Part shown: positions 17,588 to 26,429 of the stretch, piece by piece
Position numbering within the stretch: position 1 is the stretch's first letter
How the letters are laid out: every line of letters starts with the position of its first letter
Origin: Gammaproteobacteria bacterium
GTDB lineage: Bacteria > Pseudomonadota > Gammaproteobacteria > GCA-002705445 > GCA-002716945
DNA length: 64,000 bases
Direction of reading: 5' to 3'
Assembly (NCBI GenBank): GCA_002716945.1
Contig: PBCF01000002.1
Location: 62,001-126,000, forward strand
Notes under the pieces: generated by a model
What the model was told of the DNA's origin: nothing
What the model saw: the letters and a program-made list of their open reading frames with translations, nothing else
Databases searched by the model: none
Position numbers and translations under genes: made by a program

Positions 17588-18186
17588 CGGTTTTTCATTT
17601 CGTCATTATATAATTTTTGCATTAAAGAATTAATTTTTTCTAACCTCTCAAGGGAATTATTTGTTGCAATTAAATCAGCCTTTGTTTGTAGATCAATAGG
17701 TAGGCATTCTGTGAGACGATAGCTTAACCAACTAGCATCAGAATATTTTTCTTGCTTATATGCGATAAAATCTTTCAAACCAGGTGAAATTTTTCTGTAA
17801 AAATCAGATAGAGATCTATACTTTTGAGGCACTAAATACTGTTTTTCAAACTCTAAAGTATTAATTTCCCCGTTAAGTAGTCCATTTTTATCAAGAGAAC
17901 TATTTAATATTTTAACAATACATCTTCCTTCAACTGTTATACCAAGTAATCCATCAGGAAGTTTATTCCAGTCTGCTATCTTAACATGCGATCCATATTC
18001 ATATACATCAGTGATATAATTATTTGAACTTTCTTTTTTAACAAGAGCTATACAAAAGCCTTTGTCATCTTTTATACATTTCGCAACCATATCTAAATAC
18101 CTTCTTTCAAATATTCTCAATGGAAATAAGCCGCCAGGTAAAACTATGCTTCTTAAAGGAAAAATAGGCAAAATTTCTGAATTCAT
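17584..18186 (-). CDS. LON N-terminal substrate-binding domain protein
   Basis: A 200-residue protein consisting only of the Lon N-terminal (PUA-like plus helical) domain: EILPIFPLRSIVLPGGLFPLRIFERRYLDMV at the start, split here as the family signature LPIFPLRSIVLPGG followed by LRIFERRYLDM. There is no AAA+ or protease domain. Stand-alone LON-domain proteins are common in Proteobacteria and of unknown function; a substrate-recognition role is inferred. It lies 2 bases downstream of msrB. Confidence 0.9.
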   Translation of the reverse strand: MNSEILPIFPLRSIVLPGGLFPLRIFERRYLDMVAKCIKDDKGFCIALVKKESSNNYITDVYEYGSHVKIADWNKLPDGLLGITVEGRCIVKILNSSLDKNGLLNGEINTLEFEKQYLVPQKYRSLSDFYRKISPGLKDFIAYKQEKYSDASWLSYRLTECLPIDLQTKADLIATNNSLERLEKINSLMQKLYNDEMKNR

Positions 18187-18188
18187 AA

Positions 18189-18584
18189 TTATTTATCTTC
18201 TATAAAATCAAGTGCAAGAGAATTTATACAATATCTGAGACCAGTTGGCTTTGGACCGTCTTCAAATACATGCCCAAGATGAGAATCACATTTTTTGCAA
18301 ATTACTTCAATTCTCAGCATATTATGTGAATTATCTTTTTTACAATCTACGGAATCATTAGAATATACTTTAAAGAAACTTGGCCAGCCTGAACCAGAAT
18401 TAAATTTATGTTCTGATGAGAATAAAATATTTTTACAGCAAATACATTTATACAGTCCATCTTTATAATTTTTATCATACTGACCACTAAATGGAGCTTC
18501 AGTGCCTTTTTCTCTTACAACAGAGTAAACATCATTTGCGAGCTCTTTTTTCCACATTTCATTTGTTTTAGATATTTTTTTCAT
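18189..18584 (-). CDS. msrB: Peptide-methionine (R)-S-oxide reductase
   Basis: A 131-residue MsrB that repairs methionine-R-sulfoxide in proteins. Two Zn-binding CXXC pairs (CICC and CKKC) are present, together with SGSGWPSFFK, HLGHVFEDGPKPTGLRYCINS and the catalytic Cys in RYCINSLAL. The start (KKELANDVYSVVREKGTE) is normal. It lies 9 bases after mpl and 2 before the LON-domain gene. Confidence 0.95.
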   Translation of the reverse strand: MKKISKTNEMWKKELANDVYSVVREKGTEAPFSGQYDKNYKDGLYKCICCKNILFSSEHKFNSGSGWPSFFKVYSNDSVDCKKDNSHNMLRIEVICKKCDSHLGHVFEDGPKPTGLRYCINSLALDFIEDK

Positions 18585-18593
18585 TTGTAAGAA

Positions 18594-19919
18594 TCAACGT
18601 TTAATATACTTTACAATTTCCTTTGTATCAACATTACTCATAATTAATATTAGATCAAAGTTATTAAGATTTTTTTTGATATAATCTTTAATCTTTTCCA
18701 AGGAATCTATCATAAATATTTTATTATTATTTGCAAATTTCCAATTAACTTTTTTACTGGCAATAACAAGATTTATATCAGACGAGTTTAATGCCTTATA
18801 TAGTTCATCTTTATGTGTCCCACGAATCATTGAATTTGAACGTATTTCACATATTGATAATAATTTTTTTTCAGGAAATTTTCCTTTGAGTGATTCTATA
18901 GAAAATTTAATTTCTGTTGGATGATGGGCAAAATCATCATAAATCTCAATCTTTTTGTTCTCCAAATTTATTGTTGAAGCTTTTTCCATTCTTCTTTTGA
19001 CACCAGAAAAATTTGCAATAGCATCAATTGATTTTGATATTGGTATTTTTAATATAGTTGCAGCAATTATTGCTAATGAAGCATTTTTATAATTATGTAT
19101 ACCTATTAAATCCATTTTTATTTCTTTACCATTTAATAGATATTTATTTTTTTTCTTCACTAAATTCCATTTGATATTTTTTCTTTTCTTTAGTGTTAAT
19201 GGAATCAATTTGGACCAAGATCCATGTTTTAGCAAATTATGAATATTATTATCTTCATAATCATAAATTATATTTCCAGTATTTGGGATTAATTTAACTA
19301 AATCATGAAAACTATTTATAATTGAATTTATATTGTCAAAAATATCAGCGTGGTCGAACTCAATATTATTAATTACAAGAATATCCGGCTTATAATGAAT
19401 AAACTTAGATCTTTTATCAAAGAAAGCAGTATCATACTCGTCAGCCTCTAAAACAAAATATTCTGACTGTTCTAATTTTGCTGGTGTCGTGAAATTTTTC
19501 GGCAAGCCACCAATTATATAACTTGGTTTTAATTTGGCAAATTCCAATATCCAGGCAATCATTGAAGAAGTTGTGGTTTTACCATGTGTCCCAGATACAG
19601 CTATAACTTTTTTATTAACAAGTATGTTTTCTTTTAACCATTGAGGACCAGATGTAAATTCTAGATTCGATTTTAAAAGCTTTTCTATTATTGGCATGCC
19701 CCTTGACATAACATTTCCAACTATTACTAAATCTAATTTATCATCTAAAACATTTGGATTATAATTGTTGAAAACTTTAATCTTAGCCTTACTTAATACG
19801 GATTTCATTGGTTCGTAAATATTTCTATCAGATCCAGTCACTTTATGTCCAAGTTGTTTTGCTAAAATTGCAACACCTGTCATAAATGTTCCGGAGATTC
19901 CAAGTATATGTATTTTCAT
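18594..19919 (-). CDS. mpl: UDP-N-acetylmuramate:L-Ala-gamma-D-Glu-meso-DAP ligase
   Basis: A 441-residue Mur ligase that reattaches recycled murein tripeptide to UDP-MurNAc. N-terminal HILGISGTFMTGVAILAKQLGHKVTGSD (start of the Rossmann domain), the ATP loop VSGTHGKTTTSSM, the VLEADEYDTAFFDKRSKF motif diagnostic of Mpl over MurC, and DDFAHHPTEIK are visible. Together with AmpD it forms the murein tripeptide recycling route. Its start overlaps the stop of the upstream membrane-protein gene by 4 bases. Confidence 0.94.
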   Translation of the reverse strand: MKIHILGISGTFMTGVAILAKQLGHKVTGSDRNIYEPMKSVLSKAKIKVFNNYNPNVLDDKLDLVIVGNVMSRGMPIIEKLLKSNLEFTSGPQWLKENILVNKKVIAVSGTHGKTTTSSMIAWILEFAKLKPSYIIGGLPKNFTTPAKLEQSEYFVLEADEYDTAFFDKRSKFIHYKPDILVINNIEFDHADIFDNINSIINSFHDLVKLIPNTGNIIYDYEDNNIHNLLKHGSWSKLIPLTLKKRKNIKWNLVKKKNKYLLNGKEIKMDLIGIHNYKNASLAIIAATILKIPISKSIDAIANFSGVKRRMEKASTINLENKKIEIYDDFAHHPTEIKFSIESLKGKFPEKKLLSICEIRSNSMIRGTHKDELYKALNSSDINLVIASKKVNWKFANNNKIFMIDSLEKIKDYIKKNLNNFDLILIMSNVDTKEIVKYIKR

Positions 19920-20440
19920 AAGAAAAATGCTTGTAGAAATAATAACATTATAAATCCAGCCACCATACTATATAGGAAAGAGATTGCTAAACCAAACACC
20001 ATTGAAGTGTCAAAAGTATATTTAAATATATGTCCATATACTATCCAAGAGTATAGACTTGTTAATAAAACAATCGTCATTACTGTATTGGGATCATTTT
20101 TAGTTATCAGGAATAATAAACTCGCAACTAAACCAATTAGTGCATGAATTCCCAAAACAGCACTCGATGTTTGTAAATAACGTGGTTTATATATATTGGA
20201 CATTCCAGTATTTGCCTCTTTAACATGTAAACATATTTGAATGAAAATCAAGGTAATTCCAATAAAAATAATTGTTGTCAAGAGAGATGCTAAAAAATTA
20301 TATTGAGCATCTGACGGTATTTGCCCAACTAAAATATTAGCAAGAATAGTTTTATTGAGTAATCTTATATTAGTTGGGAGATCTTGAGGACCTCTATTGA
20401 ATCTAATAATTTCAAAAAAAATTTTTAAATCATTTACCAT
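19916..20440 (-). CDS. Uncharacterised four- to five-helix membrane protein
   Basis: A 174-residue hydrophobic protein with helices near residues 48-68, 95-112, 117-140 and 148-172. The N-terminal soluble part contains FNRGPQDLPTN, a motif I recall from unnamed proteobacterial proteins. It may be Yip1-like, but I cannot confirm that. Its last four bases overlap the start of mpl (ATGA), so translation is probably coupled. The link with murein recycling is only positional. Divergent from the methyltransferase with 39 bases between. Confidence 0.75.
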   Translation of the reverse strand: MVNDLKIFFEIIRFNRGPQDLPTNIRLLNKTILANILVGQIPSDAQYNFLASLLTTIIFIGITLIFIQICLHVKEANTGMSNIYKPRYLQTSSAVLGIHALIGLVASLLFLITKNDPNTVMTIVLLTSLYSWIVYGHIFKYTFDTSMVFGLAISFLYSMVAGFIMLLFLQAFFL

Positions 20441-20479
20441 AATGATGTATAATATCTACTTATATAACAGGATAACATA

Positions 20480-21103
20480 TTGAACAAAAACTCTATAATT
20501 AATTCTTACAAACGTGTTTCAAGTTTTTATGATTATACATTTGGTCAAGTATTTAGACCCGGTAGAAAAAAACTCATCAAAATGATGGAATGCGATAAAT
20601 CTGATAAAGTTCTTGAAATTGGAATTGGAACTGGTTCATCATTTCAGTATTATCCCAGAGAAACCAATGTTATTGGTGTTGATATATCTCCTGACATGTT
20701 AAAACTTGCAACGAAAAAAATAAAAAAGAACCAATATAATAATAAATATATATCCATGATGAATGGTGAATATTTATCATTTGCGGACAATACTTTTGAT
20801 AAAGTGGTTGCTATGTACGTTATATCTGTTACAGAGAACCCCAAAAAACTTATTCAAGAAATGAAGCGTGTTTGCAAAGATGACGGCGATATTTTTATTG
20901 TTAACCATTTTAGCTCAGATAATGATAGTGTATTGTGCAAAATATTTGAAAAATCCTTAATGCCAGTTAGTAGAATTCTTGGCTGGAAACCATATTTTCC
21001 TTTCAAAGATTTTAATAATTACGCAAATCTCAACATCAAAGAAGTTACAAAAACTAACCTTTTTGATTATTGGGATATTATTCATGCGACGAACAGTAAG
21101 TAA
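20480..21103 (+). CDS. Class I SAM-dependent methyltransferase, PmtA-like
   Basis: A 207-residue Rossmann-fold methyltransferase with motif I VLEIGIGTGSSFQYYP, the acidic GVDISPDMLKLA, and motif AMYVISVTENPKKLIQEMKRVCKDDG. The N-terminal YDYTFGQVFRPGRKK resembles the Rhodobacter-type phosphatidylethanolamine N-methyltransferase PmtA. That would make phosphatidylcholine-type lipids, but UbiE-like quinone methylation is a possible alternative. TTG is the only reasonable start, with AGGA 8 bases upstream. It is monocistronic, convergent with grxD. Confidence 0.8.
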   Translation: MNKNSIINSYKRVSSFYDYTFGQVFRPGRKKLIKMMECDKSDKVLEIGIGTGSSFQYYPRETNVIGVDISPDMLKLATKKIKKNQYNNKYISMMNGEYLSFADNTFDKVVAMYVISVTENPKKLIQEMKRVCKDDGDIFIVNHFSSDNDSVLCKIFEKSLMPVSRILGWKPYFPFKDFNNYANLNIKEVTKTNLFDYWDIIHATNSK

Positions 21104-21109
21104 AAATTT

Positions 21110-21424
21110 TTATTTTACAGCGGCATCTATCATTTTTTTTAGTTCACCAGAATCATATAATTCTAGAGTTATGTCACAGCCACCAACTAATTCACCGTTG
21201 ATATAGAGCTGAGGAAAAGTTGGCCAATCTGCAAATTTTGGCAGATCGTTCATGATTTCTTGATCAAGTATTACATTGACCCACGCAAATTCCTTACCAC
21301 ATTTTTTTAGAGCCTCGACGGCTTTTGATGAAAAGCCACACATAGGCATTTTAGGATCCCCTTTCATATAGATGATTACTGGATTCTCAGTTACTTGTTG
21401 TTTGATTTTTTCTAAACCTGCCAT
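21110..21424 (-). CDS. grxD: Monothiol glutaredoxin, Grx4/GrxD type
   Basis: A 104-residue CGFS-type glutaredoxin that carries and transfers [2Fe-2S] clusters. Motifs: IIYMKGDPKMPMCGFSSKA with the single active Cys, WPTFPQLYINGELVGGCDI for glutathione binding. The length is normal for a single-domain Grx4. It lies between the methyltransferase and asnB with its own short upstream gap. Confidence 0.95.
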   Translation of the reverse strand: MAGLEKIKQQVTENPVIIYMKGDPKMPMCGFSSKAVEALKKCGKEFAWVNVILDQEIMNDLPKFADWPTFPQLYINGELVGGCDITLELYDSGELKKMIDAAVK

Positions 21425-21461
21425 AATCTTATGTGTTTAATAGAATTATATTATAGTTCTT

Positions 21462-23240
21462 TCATTCGTCAACATTTAGTTGTAACCATCTTTCCAGTAA
21501 TGTTAAATGCCAAAGTTTATTTCCCTCTAATTTAGTGTAGTATTTATTTGGATTATCTAAAAGTGTATTGATATTATCACTTTTAAATAGACCACGATCT
21601 CTACATCTTTCAGAAAGCAAGATATTCTTCATATATTCATAGAATTTACCTTGTATTATTTTTAATGGTGGTACAGGGAAATAGAATTTTTTTCTATTTA
21701 TTATTTCATCATTTAAATATTTTCTTGCTAGTCTTTTAAGATGATATTTACCTTCATTCTTAATTTTCAATTTTGCAGGAATTTTTAGAACATATTCTAT
21801 CAACTCTATATCTAAAAATGGCACTCTAGTTTCTAGCCCCCATGACATAGTCATGTTATCTATTCTTTTTACTGGATCATCTACAATTAACATACTTAAA
21901 TCAATTCGTAATATCTTGTCTAAAAAATTGATCGAATTATCGTAACCAGATAATAATTTTTTTATTAATAAAGAACTATAATCTACATCAGTATATTTTT
22001 TTGTAATTGTTTTACAAAAATTATAATGATTTCGGTCAAAGTAATTATCACTGAAAGTACTAAAATTTTGTGTTTTGGACTCATGCATCTTTTTATACCA
22101 AAAATAACCACCAAAAAGTTCATCAGCTCCTTGTCCGCTCAACACAACCTTTTGTGTTTTTGAGACATTTTTAGCCAGAAGATAGAAGGCTGATGAATCC
22201 TGACTAACCATAGGTTCTGACATACATTTAATAACTTCATCAATATTCTCAAATAAATCATTATCGTTGATTGAATATTTTTTATGTCGGGTATTAAATT
22301 TTTCTGCGATCATATCTGAATAATAATACTCATCTCCAATTTCTTTATTTATAGAGGAAAAACCAATAGAGAAAGTGTTTACATCGACATCAAAATGTTT
22401 AGCAGCCATTGCCACAATCAAACTTGAATCTATGCCACCAGATAATAGTATTCCAACCGGAACATCAGACACAGTTAGTCTTTTTTCAATAGATGCGCAC
22501 AACAATCTTTCTATTTCATCTTGGATATCATTCTCATCAGTATTTTCGTCAATTAAACTATCGTCAAATTTGTAATAACAATTTTGTTTTATTATTCCAT
22601 CCATATCAAATTGCATTGTATGTCCTGGTGGTAATTTTTTTATTTCCTTTATTATGGTATTAGGAGCAGGTATAACAGAATGAAGTGTAAATTGATAATG
22701 TAAGCTCTCTATATCAATTTTATTTTTATTCAAATTAAGTTTTAATAAAGCTTTAGAATTAGATGAAAATCTCAAACAATTATTATCATAATAATAATAT
22801 AATGGCTTTATACCTAACTTGTCTCTGGCAAGGAAAAATGAATTTTTTTTATGATTAAATATGCAGAATGAAAATATTCCATCTAACTTATTAACACATT
22901 GTTCTCCAAAGAAGTCATATGCTTTTAATATTACTTCAGTATCTCCGCTAGTATTAAAAACATAACCTTTTTTGATTAGAATAGTTTTTAGTTTTTTATA
23001 ATTGTATATAACACCATTGAATATAATCGTGAGATGTAACTTTGCGTCATGAAGCGGTTGATTAGATTTTTCTGAAACATCTATTACGCTTAATCTTCTA
23101 TGACCTAAAAAAATATGATTATCTATAAAAACCCCTTTATTATCGGGACCTCTTCTTGCAATATCATCCATCATTATATTTATTGAATTCTTATCAACTT
23201 CTTTTCGATCAAATCTTATTTCACCACAAATGCCACACAT
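21462..23240 (-). CDS. asnB: Asparagine synthase (glutamine-hydrolysing)
   Basis: A 592-residue class II amidotransferase. Cys2 is the glutaminase nucleophile (MCGICGEIRF). The N-terminal Ntn domain has LGHRRLSVIDVSEKSNQPL and FNGVIYNY; the synthetase domain has the PP-loop LLSGGIDSSLI, LSGQGADELFGGYFWYK and LETRVPFLD. The family includes both true AsnB and enzymes amidating cell-surface or exopolysaccharide components. Lack of glycosyltransferase neighbours favours asparagine synthesis. Monocistronic by spacing. Confidence 0.88.
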   Translation of the reverse strand: MCGICGEIRFDRKEVDKNSINIMMDDIARRGPDNKGVFIDNHIFLGHRRLSVIDVSEKSNQPLHDAKLHLTIIFNGVIYNYKKLKTILIKKGYVFNTSGDTEVILKAYDFFGEQCVNKLDGIFSFCIFNHKKNSFFLARDKLGIKPLYYYYDNNCLRFSSNSKALLKLNLNKNKIDIESLHYQFTLHSVIPAPNTIIKEIKKLPPGHTMQFDMDGIIKQNCYYKFDDSLIDENTDENDIQDEIERLLCASIEKRLTVSDVPVGILLSGGIDSSLIVAMAAKHFDVDVNTFSIGFSSINKEIGDEYYYSDMIAEKFNTRHKKYSINDNDLFENIDEVIKCMSEPMVSQDSSAFYLLAKNVSKTQKVVLSGQGADELFGGYFWYKKMHESKTQNFSTFSDNYFDRNHYNFCKTITKKYTDVDYSSLLIKKLLSGYDNSINFLDKILRIDLSMLIVDDPVKRIDNMTMSWGLETRVPFLDIELIEYVLKIPAKLKIKNEGKYHLKRLARKYLNDEIINRKKFYFPVPPLKIIQGKFYEYMKNILLSERCRDRGLFKSDNINTLLDNPNKYYTKLEGNKLWHLTLLERWLQLNVDE

Positions 23241-23333
23241 TTTATTTTCCTTTCTTATAGAAACTTATAATAGATAAATTCATTTATATCATTTATTATA
23301 AATCAAATATCTAATAATTTATGGAGAGTGCTT

Positions 23334-23924
23334 ATGAATCCCTTACTATCAATAAAAGGTACTATTATTTCAGGTTTTATCCTAACTATCATTTTAACGT
23401 TAATTATAGCCGATGGAGCTATTCCAATCGAGGCTGAAGGTTATTTACGCTGGTTTCACTATTTATCAGGGATCACTTGGATTGGGTTGTTGTATTATTT
23501 CAATTTTGTACAAGTTCCCGCAATGGCTCAAGCCACCGCTGACAAAGATCCAGGTCCGGCCGCGATAGGAAAGTATGTAGCTCCTTTAGCTCTCTTGTGG
23601 TTTAGATGGGGTGCCGTTGTTACATGGGTAACAGGTGCTGCATATTTGGCCCATCACGGTCAATTTGTGGCTGCATTTACCTTGGCAGGTGGTTATAGCA
23701 CAGTTATTGGTACTGGAGCATGGTTAGGTACAATCATGTTTTTTAATGTATGGGTTTTAATTTGGCCAAATCAACAAAAAGTCTTAGGATTAGTTGAAGC
23801 AACTGACGAAGAAAAAGCTAAAGCTAAAAAAATAGCTCTACTAGCATCTAGAACGAATACCGTATTAAGCATACCGATGTTACTCTTTATGGGAGCTAGT
23901 CATCATCCCGGTTTAACGATGTAG
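23334..23924 (+). CDS. PuuD-like (urate hydroxylase membrane-domain) protein
   Basis: A 196-residue membrane protein of the DUF989/PuuD N-terminal type. Four main helices carry conserved His and Trp residues: LRWFHYLSGITWIGLLYYFN, WFRWGAVVTWVTG, GAWLGTIMFFNVWVLIWP, GASHHPGL. The C-terminal cytochrome c domain of full PuuD is absent, and there are no purine-catabolism genes nearby, so urate oxidation should not be assumed. I start at ATG 23334, 7 bases after GGAGAG; the GTG at 23328 overlaps that ribosome site. Codons such as GCC/GGT look higher-expression than neighbours. A terminator follows directly. Confidence 0.82.
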   Translation: MNPLLSIKGTIISGFILTIILTLIIADGAIPIEAEGYLRWFHYLSGITWIGLLYYFNFVQVPAMAQATADKDPGPAAIGKYVAPLALLWFRWGAVVTWVTGAAYLAHHGQFVAAFTLAGGYSTVIGTGAWLGTIMFFNVWVLIWPNQQKVLGLVEATDEEKAKAKKIALLASRTNTVLSIPMLLFMGASHHPGLTM

Positions 23925-23933
23925 GTTAAAAAA

Positions 23934-23963
23934 AACCTAACCCTCTATAAAAAGGGTTAGGTT
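23934..23963. terminator. Bidirectional Rho-independent terminator
   Basis: An 11-bp perfect stem (AACCTAACCCT / AGGGTTAGGTT) with an 8-base loop lies between the convergent PuuD-like and porin genes. On the plus strand it is followed by AATTTTA; on the minus strand by a run of eight T. It should terminate both transcripts, the porin side more strongly. Confidence 0.9.
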
Positions 23964-23997
23964 AATTTTACGTTTTATCTTTTACTTATATTATGCT

Positions 23998-25080
23998 TTA
24001 AAAGCCGTGTGTCATGCCAATTGTCCAAGTACGAACAGCATTTCCTGAGTCTTCATATCCTTGACGAGCATAACCAAATAATAGACTGCTGCTTTTACTT
24101 AAAGCAGTTTCTGCTGCAATAGCAACAGTGTCATAGTCCTCTGTATCGGCACCAGCAGAATCACCTTCAGATTTGGCTAGTTGCCACATAGTGTTTCCTG
24201 ATTTATAATGCGCGCCAAAAGTTTGGATTTTTCCATCACCATTGGTAGCAAAAGTATCTGAAATTTCAGTATCTTCGTTAGTCATAAAAACACCTAGTCC
24301 AGGCATTACTTTATATGATGCAAAAAGTTTATCATTGGTTGAGCCATTATTTGAATTACCTGAGTCTATATTGTCATGTGAAGTGGCTATACCAATCTCA
24401 AAACCAGGTAAAAATAAATCTTTTAGTTTCAACGCATATGAGTAGTCCCTTTTTTGAACACTAGCATTTGTTTGTTCGCTAAGTCCATACATATAAGCAA
24501 ACTCAATTGGACCCATAGCTGCGTGGTAGGATAATACTCCGCCCCATGTGCTTGCTATACCAAAGGTACCTTTTGAAAAACCACCATGTTGATTTAAAGC
24601 AACGGCTGTATCCATTGTCGTATCATACATACCAAAAGTTTTGTATGGTGATTCAAATGTACCAAATCCGATATAACCCAAAGGAGTTTCTAGTCCTAGA
24701 TTACCAACATGTAAATCAAACGTTTGACAGTCATTTTTACCAGCAGTGGTATCATTTCTATCACAAGTAGTTCCATCATCAGTTGAAATACCGTCGCCAA
24801 TATCAAATTTGTATTCCATTCTTCCAACAAGCGTCATACCGCCCATTGGTTCCTTAAATTTAAGTCCGATTCTACTTTTACCTCCATTATCTCTCAGGCT
24901 ATCAGAAGTAGCTGCTGCTCCAGTGCTCTTTTCCTCATACCCAAGGTATATTTTTCCATAAAAATGCACTCCTTTTGAGTGAGCCATATGAGAAGACATT
25001 GATTGCGAATTACTAGCACCACCCGCAAAAGTTATGCTAGATATTGACAAAAGTAGAACAAATGTACATATTCTGTTCAT
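23998..25080 (-). CDS. Outer-membrane porin
   Basis: A 360-residue Gram-negative porin. A signal peptide (about residues 1-19, cleaving after ITFA) is followed by alternating amphipathic strands with Gly/aromatic girdles. GKIYLGYEEKS opens the barrel, GFGTFESPYKTFGMYDTTMD is the region before the constriction loop L3, and the C-terminal strand ends in the porin-type MTHGF for BAM recognition. DKRSGLKLK-like blocks such as GGKSRIGLKFKEP are typical of the porin_4/OmpC family. It should be a general diffusion pore for small hydrophilic solutes; specificity is not visible. It has its own promoter and terminator. Confidence 0.9.
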   Translation of the reverse strand: MNRICTFVLLLSISSITFAGGASNSQSMSSHMAHSKGVHFYGKIYLGYEEKSTGAAATSDSLRDNGGKSRIGLKFKEPMGGMTLVGRMEYKFDIGDGISTDDGTTCDRNDTTAGKNDCQTFDLHVGNLGLETPLGYIGFGTFESPYKTFGMYDTTMDTAVALNQHGGFSKGTFGIASTWGGVLSYHAAMGPIEFAYMYGLSEQTNASVQKRDYSYALKLKDLFLPGFEIGIATSHDNIDSGNSNNGSTNDKLFASYKVMPGLGVFMTNEDTEISDTFATNGDGKIQTFGAHYKSGNTMWQLAKSEGDSAGADTEDYDTVAIAAETALSKSSSLLFGYARQGYEDSGNAVRTWTIGMTHGF

Positions 25081-25148
25081 GAATTTCCCCTTATTGTATT
25101 AGTGTACTTTCGTTATTTTCTCCCAAATAACATCTATATTCAAGCTAA

Positions 25149-25178
25149 AGTATAGTAAAATAAACTTTTTAGTCACAA
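25149..25178 (-). promoter_or_regulatory. Porin promoter
   Basis: On the minus strand TTGTGA (25178-25173) and TATACT (25154-25149) are separated by 18 bases. The start of transcription would be near 25142, giving a leader of about 60 bases before the ATG at 25080, with AGGGGAA as the ribosome site. Confidence 0.6.
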
Positions 25179-25259
25179 ATCTAGCCAAAATTAGAAAAAA
25201 ATATAGATTTATGGATACAATTCATTAGAATATTGTTTTTCTAGAAATATGGGTAAATT

Positions 25260-26429
25260 ATGAATAATCATCTCATGCCAACATATAAACGAAAAGATGT
25301 CTCTTTTGTTCGTGGAGATGGAGTTTATTTGTGGGACACTGAAGGTAAAAAATATATTGATGCATTGTCAGGACTAGCTGTAACCAATCTGGGACACTCT
25401 AATTTAGAAATCACACAAGTATTAACCTCACAATCTCAAGAATTAATACATACATCAAATGCATTCAATATTACGAATCAAGAAAAGTTGGCAGAAAAAC
25501 TTTGCAAATTGACATGCATGGAAAAGGCATTTTTTTGTAATTCTGGTACAGAAGCAGTTGAAGCTGCTCTTAAAATTGCAAAAAAACATGCAAATGATAA
25601 AAATGTTGTTAATCCAAAAATAATATCTATGAACAATGGATTTCATGGAAGAACTCTGGGAGCGCTCAGTGCAACGTTTAATGGTAAAGCGCAGGATGGT
25701 TTTGAGCCACTATTAGAAGGTTTTTGTCCTGCACCATATAATAATTCTCAATGGTTAATAGATTTTGCTAAAGATAACAACAATGTAGTAGCTGTATTAC
25801 TGGAATCTATCCAAGGAGAGGGAGGTATCATTATTCCAGATTCTGACTATCTAGAAAATGTAAGAAAAATTTGTGACACCCACGGATGGTTGATGTTAGT
25901 GGATGAAGTACAATCTGGATTTTGTAGAACAGGCAAATGGTTTGGCTATCAACATAGTAATATTTTACCAGACGTTGTGATGTTGGCAAAAGCATTAGGT
26001 AATGGTGTTCCAATAGGTGTTTGTTTAGCAAAAGGAGAGGCTGCTGGGACATTAACTATTGGTGATCATGGATCAACTTTTGGTGGTAATTTTCTGTCCA
26101 CTGCTGTTGGATTAAAAGTGGTTGAGATTATGGAAAATCAAAGTATTTGCAAGCATGTTACTGAGATTGGTAAATATTTTAGCACAGAGCTTCAAAAAAA
26201 ATTGAAACATTACAAAATTATAAAAGAGATAAGATCAAAAGGATTGATGGTAGGTATAGAATTAAATAAAGAGAGTACTAATTTAGCTATTGATGCACTA
26301 AAAATTGGATTAGTTATTAACATAACAAGAGGCAATATTATTAGATTGCTTCCCCCTTTAATTATAAAAAAAGAACATGTTGATGAAATTATAGAGAAAA
26401 TTAGTTTATTATTAAAGAATTATGAATAA
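25260..26429 (+). CDS. argD: Acetylornithine aminotransferase
   Basis: A 389-residue class III PLP aminotransferase forming N-acetylornithine in arginine synthesis. Visible are YIDALSGLAVTNLGHS, FCNSGTEAVEAALKIA, MNNGFHGRTLGALSAT, LVDEVQSGFCRTGKWF and the PLP lysine in LAKALGNGVPIG. The argF gene overlaps its end by 8 bases, which fixes the pathway assignment over other ornithine-type transaminases, though ArgD enzymes often double as DapC. Confidence 0.95.
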   Translation: MNNHLMPTYKRKDVSFVRGDGVYLWDTEGKKYIDALSGLAVTNLGHSNLEITQVLTSQSQELIHTSNAFNITNQEKLAEKLCKLTCMEKAFFCNSGTEAVEAALKIAKKHANDKNVVNPKIISMNNGFHGRTLGALSATFNGKAQDGFEPLLEGFCPAPYNNSQWLIDFAKDNNNVVAVLLESIQGEGGIIIPDSDYLENVRKICDTHGWLMLVDEVQSGFCRTGKWFGYQHSNILPDVVMLAKALGNGVPIGVCLAKGEAAGTLTIGDHGSTFGGNFLSTAVGLKVVEIMENQSICKHVTEIGKYFSTELQKKLKHYKIIKEIRSKGLMVGIELNKESTNLAIDALKIGLVINITRGNIIRLLPPLIIKKEHVDEIIEKISLLLKNYE

